This document shows positions 49,794-52,738 of a DNA stretch of 52,738 nucleotides, in pieces. The translations under genes and the position numbers were made by a program. The notes beneath the pieces are model-generated. The model was not told where the DNA came from. It made no database searches and was given only the letters and a program-made list of their open reading frames with translations. Source of the DNA: Akkermansiaceae bacterium (GTDB lineage Bacteria; Verrucomicrobiota; Verrucomicrobiia; Verrucomicrobiales; Akkermansiaceae); NCBI GenBank assembly GCA_903826205.1, contig CAIKDP010000433.1, positions 1-52,738 of the forward strand, written 5' to 3'. The first letter of the stretch is position 1, and every line of letters begins with the position of its first letter.

Positions 49794-50414
49794 TCATATG
49801 ATTTGCAGCGGAGGGTTGAGACGCTTCTTGCGTATAACGAAGACACCAATAAGCAGAATGAGCGGGAAAGCAATGAACAAAGCGACCGGATCTGTGATCA
49901 GTGCCAGAGGTAACCCTCCTGCCGTCAGGGCTCTCAACTTCCGCAATTTAGGCGCCAATCGCACTTGGTTGCGTGTTTGTCCGGTGTCATTCACTGATCT
50001 GCCATCTTCACTGATGACTTCTAGGAACTGATTCGAGCTCCAACCTAGGCGATATGTCCCATTTGCCGTTGCCTGGAGGTAGGCAATATAGGACCGGCCA
50101 GGCTGGATCCCATACTCGCTAAACCCAGCCGTCGCACGCACCGAGTGCGCATGTATCTCGATGTTGCCTGGGGATGTTCCCTTTATTCGATCTGTGATGG
50201 ATGCTGTCAATTTGACGTTAAAGTATTGGCCTTCGGGTTGTCCGCCTCCGGGAACTTGAAAGTGGCCCTTCTCTACGCTCGTTATCTTGATTATAGCAAC
50301 GAGATCGCATATTCGGACCTTCTCGGCCAAGGATGCGGTCAATTCCGAAGCTGTGACTTGAGTTGCAAATGCTGCAACGGACAGGCCGACAAGGCATATT
50401 ATTCTTCTGGTCAT
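49794..50414 (-). CDS. exported protein with C-terminal membrane anchor (array B- cassette)
   Basis: A 206-residue protein: signal peptide (ICLVGLSVAAFATQVTA), a soluble beta domain with VAIIKITSVEKG, YFNVKLTASITDRIKG, and GRSYIAYLQATANGTYRLG (a layout like netrin-type/TIMP-like or DUF-type sandwich), then a C-terminal membrane segment (ALFIAFPLILLIGVFVI) and a basic tail. The function is unknown. Its start is adjacent to the attC-like core of site B4. Confidence 0.55.
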   Translation of the reverse strand: MTRRIICLVGLSVAAFATQVTASELTASLAEKVRICDLVAIIKITSVEKGHFQVPGGGQPEGQYFNVKLTASITDRIKGTSPGNIEIHAHSVRATAGFSEYGIQPGRSYIAYLQATANGTYRLGWSSNQFLEVISEDGRSVNDTGQTRNQVRLAPKLRKLRALTAGGLPLALITDPVALFIAFPLILLIGVFVIRKKRLNPPLQII

Positions 50415-50535
50415 TTTAAACGCTGATGTCCTGCCGCCGGGTCATGGCAGGGCGGTTGGGGTTGATGTTGTGGGGTTAATGCCGGTCGGTAGCGACGTCG
50501 GCTGTGCGGTATTTCGTTGATGGAACTCATTAGCC
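50415..50535 (-). repeat. attC-like site B4
   Basis: From TTTAAAC (right before the next start codon on the minus strand) to ATTAGCC at the stop of the upstream gene. It contains CCTGCC-GCCGGGTCAT-GGCAGG and shares its left ~50 bp with site A6. Confidence 0.5.
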
Positions 50536-50844
50536 TGGAAATTCAGAACGCACACCACCATGTTCAAGCAGCTGACCGGCAATCCATCGCAGGCCCTCTA
50601 TATGCACGCGATTTAAATGCGCCGCCTCCAAGCCATTATTGTTCTTTCGCTTAGGAACAACCGCGGGATAGAGGACATCGTATGATGGAAGGCCAGGATC
50701 ATTTACTGTTACACCCATCACCGAAGCATCAGACTCGCCGATCTGAATTAGGATCATTGTCTCATCCCGACCAATCTCCGTTACCGGAAAGTGGAATTGC
50801 AAGTCCCGGTAAGCAAATTCCAGAGGATCTGTTGGATCTACCAT
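50530..50844 (-). CDS. small soluble protein (array B- cassette)
   Basis: A 104-residue protein without signal peptide or known motif. Its compact size, beta-strand pattern (LQFHFPVTEIGRDETMILIQIG) and location between sites B3 and B4 make it a typical integron-style cassette gene. Confidence 0.5.
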   Translation of the reverse strand: MVDPTDPLEFAYRDLQFHFPVTEIGRDETMILIQIGESDASVMGVTVNDPGLPSYDVLYPAVVPKRKNNNGLEAAHLNRVHIEGLRWIAGQLLEHGGVRSEFPG

Positions 50845-50859
50845 GGTTGTATTTATTAT

Positions 50860-50951
50860 GCCGAACGCTCAAATCCACCGATGACCGGCGGCTTGAAAGT
50901 GGTTGGATCTGAGGTTGTGGGACTTATCGGTCACTCGGTGCGATGTTAGCG
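50860..50951 (-). repeat. attC-like site B3
   Basis: A 92-bp interval from GCCGAAC to GTTAGCG. CACCGATGACCG (50876-50887) pairs with CGGTCACTCGGTG (50928-50940), leaving one extra base on one arm. The upstream gene's stop codon lies in the GTTAGCG arm. Confidence 0.7.
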
Positions 50952-51431
50952 TTTATCTCGGATCGCCGTGACATTGAATGGCTCTGAGACTACGGAAACT
51001 TTCTCTCCATCGAGCTTAACGACTCCTTCTTCGCCGCTCTTCTCGTATGGCCAAAGGGGAACCTTTAGCACGTAATCCTTATTGGGTTCGAGGGTGAACA
51101 TCTCTTTTCCGGTTCCACAGTAGCCTACCGTCACTTCCTCCCACCGTCCTTTGGTCATCTTGGAGAACTGCTCGAAACGCACCAGAAGGGATCCATCCTT
51201 CTCGAACCCGAAGCCCCACAGCCGGATCGCTTTGGACCCGTTCCAGCGAAACTTGAAGTAGCCCATCCGCCAGCTATTCTTACCGGGATCTGCCTTCACA
51301 AACTTGAAGTCGTAACCTTCGAGTCGCAAATCTTCAGTGTGCTTGAATCCGTAATCGCGCTTCGTCTCCTCAGCGACAGCGATGGTCGATACGGCAACGA
51401 TTGCGAACAGAATACTGGCGATAATCTTCAT
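50946..51431 (-). CDS. exported protein of unknown function (array B- cassette)
   Basis: A 161-residue protein from ATG 51431. A longer frame upstream runs through attC-like DNA and is not credible. The signal peptide is MKIIASILFAIVAVSTIAVAEE. The body is beta-rich (MGYFKFRWNGSKAIRLWGFGFEKDGSLLVRFEQFSK) and unrecognised. The start lies 5 bp after the core CGCTAAC. Confidence 0.6.
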   Translation of the reverse strand: MKIIASILFAIVAVSTIAVAEETKRDYGFKHTEDLRLEGYDFKFVKADPGKNSWRMGYFKFRWNGSKAIRLWGFGFEKDGSLLVRFEQFSKMTKGRWEEVTVGYCGTGKEMFTLEPNKDYVLKVPLWPYEKSGEEGVVKLDGEKVSVVSEPFNVTAIRDKR

Positions 51432-51436
51432 AAGTG

Positions 51437-51526
51437 CGCTAACGCTCATATCCACCGATGCCCAGCGGCTGATTCGTTGCTGGAGTTCGTAATGTGGGGC
51501 TTGGCGGTCACGGTTCGATGTTAGGG
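51437..51526 (-). repeat. attC-like site B2
   Basis: A 90-bp interval from CGCTAAC to GTTAGGG. On the minus strand this is CCCTAAC ... GTTAGCG, close to the integron R-box pair. Its left half (ACGCTCATATCCACCGATG) is shared with sites B1 and B3. Confidence 0.65.
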
Positions 51527-51609
51527 TTGTGTTTCTTTCTTGTTGAACCAAAGCCACGACTGGTGAGAAAGAAGAGCCGCTGATGATAGTAATTGTCCAG
51601 CCTTCCCTG

Positions 51610-52335
51610 TTAGCCTTTTGTGGTAAAATCAGTGGTGCCGTCATCAAGTATCCAATATGCCATTCGCGCCCAATCCATCTCATCCCCATGATTCCTAGAC
51701 TTTAACTCCAAAATCTTCACGGCCGCATATCGTCCTTTGTGATTCTCAAGAATCAGAATCTCTCCAAGAGAGGGACTTCTAGTCCGTGAACTGAAATCAA
51801 GGGCACTTGAATCACGTATGTGGTTTAGCCCTACTGTCGGCGCGCAAAGAGCAATCGACAAATTTGTGTTGTCAGTGTACGCATGGATTGTTCGTTTTGA
51901 TCCGCGGGACCACCTCGTCAAGAATTCTGAGTTGCCTTCTCCTATGATATACTTTCCGTCATGGTTACTGTAGTCAAAAGCGATTTCACCTTGGAGAGCG
52001 GATGATCGAGGTATAGATGATGGCGTCCTCTGCATTGCTGCCACTGATTCCTGACATCGCCGTTCGACTATAGCATACCAATCATCTCGTCGCCTCAGAA
52101 GTTCTTTGGCGGAATAACTGGTCATTCCGGGATGATGCCGTATATCAAATGCCTTCACTTCAGCATGGCAGTCTGGGCATAGGGGGATGCAATTATCGAG
52201 CGTATCCGGCCCGCCGTCAGCCTCCTGGATTATATGATGACATGCGATTCTTGTATGCTTGCGTTCGTGACACAGGCAGCAGTGTCGATGGCAAGCTACT
52301 AGAGCTTCAAGCCGGACTTGGTCGTTAAATGGCAT
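51610..52335 (-). CDS. HNH endonuclease-domain protein (array B- cassette)
   Basis: A 241-residue protein. The N-terminal ~60 residues are a classical HNH nuclease: CHRHCCLCHERKHTRIACHHIIQEADGG then TLDNCIPLCPDCHAEV, giving two CxxC zinc knuckles and the HH...N...H active-site track. The C-terminal ~150 residues are unrecognised and might determine target or partner. It starts 7 bp after attC-like site B1. It could be a defence or restriction-type cassette, but no partner methylase is seen. Confidence 0.75.
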   Translation of the reverse strand: MPFNDQVRLEALVACHRHCCLCHERKHTRIACHHIIQEADGGPDTLDNCIPLCPDCHAEVKAFDIRHHPGMTSYSAKELLRRRDDWYAIVERRCQESVAAMQRTPSSIPRSSALQGEIAFDYSNHDGKYIIGEGNSEFLTRWSRGSKRTIHAYTDNTNLSIALCAPTVGLNHIRDSSALDFSSRTRSPSLGEILILENHKGRYAAVKILELKSRNHGDEMDWARMAYWILDDGTTDFTTKG

Positions 52336-52342
52336 TTTCTTT

Positions 52343-52439
52343 GGCGAACGCTCATATCCACCGATGACCGGCGGCTGGGCAGTGGTTAGAGTTGCGGCTG
52401 TGGGGTTGATCGGTCATTCGGTGGGATGACTTGTTCGAC
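52343..52439 (-). repeat. attC-like site B1
   Basis: The clearest site: ends GGCGAAC (52343-52349) and GTTCGAC (52433-52439). The internal arms CCACCGATGACCG (52358-52370) and CGGTCATTCGGTGG (52411-52424) are fully complementary except for one extra base. It precedes the HNH cassette start by 7 bp. Confidence 0.75.
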
Positions 52440-52462
52440 TTCTGATATTTTGCTGCGGTCCA

Positions 52463-52738
52463 TCATGCGGGTTGAGCGACCGCCAGTATTAGCAGGACGG
52501 CCGGGATAAGGAAGGGTAATGATACAGAGCCCCAAAATCCCATGCGATACGTGAGCAATCGAAAGGGCAATGGATCTGTTGGCCTTATGACTCTTTCTGC
52601 AATGGGGCCAAGGAAAAAGAAGACGTTCGCAACTCCCATCATGACCAGGTATCCGAGTCCCTGAATCAATGTCGTGAAGAGAGTGACTTCCGCTTCAGGA
52701 ATTCGGAATGTCCACACAACCGTCGCATAGCAGATGAA
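52463..52738 (-). CDS. membrane protein, 5' end beyond the window (partial)
   Basis: The frame stays open to the right edge of the window. A GTG at 52717 is the first possible start, but the true start is probably outside. Two to three membrane segments are visible (LIQGLGYLVMMGVANVFFFLG and SLPFLIPAVLLILAVAQ). No family is recognised. Its stop is 24 bp before site B1, as for a cassette gene. Confidence 0.5.
   Translation of the reverse strand, partial: FICYATVVWTFRIPEAEVTLFTTLIQGLGYLVMMGVANVFFFLGPIAERVIRPTDPLPFRLLTYRMGFWGSVSLPFLIPAVLLILAVAQPA

Noticed and set aside
51432-51689. N-terminal extension of the exported cassette protein upstream of 51431
   Set aside because: It would be translated through an attC-like site and overlap the HNH gene's end; a signal peptide starts at 51431.
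1-52738. Apparent excess of GTTAG words in coding regions as a possible genome signature
   Set aside because: A rough count in the first 6.6 kb (about 13 on both strands against 9-10 expected) is not convincing.

Overview
The window looks like the chromosome of a GC-rich Gram-negative bacterium, most likely a verrucomicrobial relative. That placement is inference from the general look of the proteins (a secreted TSP3-repeat hydrolase, several secreted or membrane cassette proteins, an odd signal peptidase) and was not tested by a search. The left end (1-6300) is ordinary chromosome: a tandem hairpin repeat, a VapBC-type toxin-antitoxin pair, pyrF, a metallo-beta-lactamase-fold hydrolase, msrA, birA, nadC and mrp/apbC.

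At 6503 the 5' half of a tRNA-Thr(UGU) gene stops at the anticodon stem, and a phage-derived region begins. From there to about 39.8 kb, nearly all on the minus strand, lie virion genes: tape measure, tail assembly chaperone with a -1 frameshift site, neck or connector candidates, a lysis cassette (spanin, holin, lysozyme), repeat-rich tail fibre, tail tube candidate, major capsid, decoration, scaffold and protease candidates, and portal. I see no large terminase, integrase, repressor or replication gene. The module order is scrambled relative to a normal siphophage, and many genes are separated by the same low-complexity linkers seen between host genes. It reads as a decayed or domesticated prophage, although gene-transfer-agent-like use cannot be excluded.

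Two blocks of small, mostly secreted or membrane, cassette-like genes are separated by sites that behave like integron attC sites: imperfect palindromes with extrahelical bases, ending in GTTNGNC-like cores just before start codons. Array A (12.8-18.1 kb, minus strand) splits the phage cluster between its neck and tail genes. Array B has a plus-strand part (45.9-47.5 kb) and a minus-strand part (49.8-52.7 kb). No integron integrase is visible, so these would be attC clusters lacking an integrase. The plus part of array B and array A start from the same ~105-bp leader, present as an inverted pair at 18150-18256 and 45775-45880, so the two arrays diverge from a 27.5-kb central block.

Between the portal gene and array B is a tightly overlapping three-gene operon of exported proteins (40631-45635), including a 1039-residue calcium-repeat protein with an alpha/beta-hydrolase domain. 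Inside array B are a beta-propeller protein and a signal peptidase I homologue whose nucleophile position is alanine. Several families of dispersed hairpins and 9-bp-unit repeats run through host, phage and cassette regions alike.
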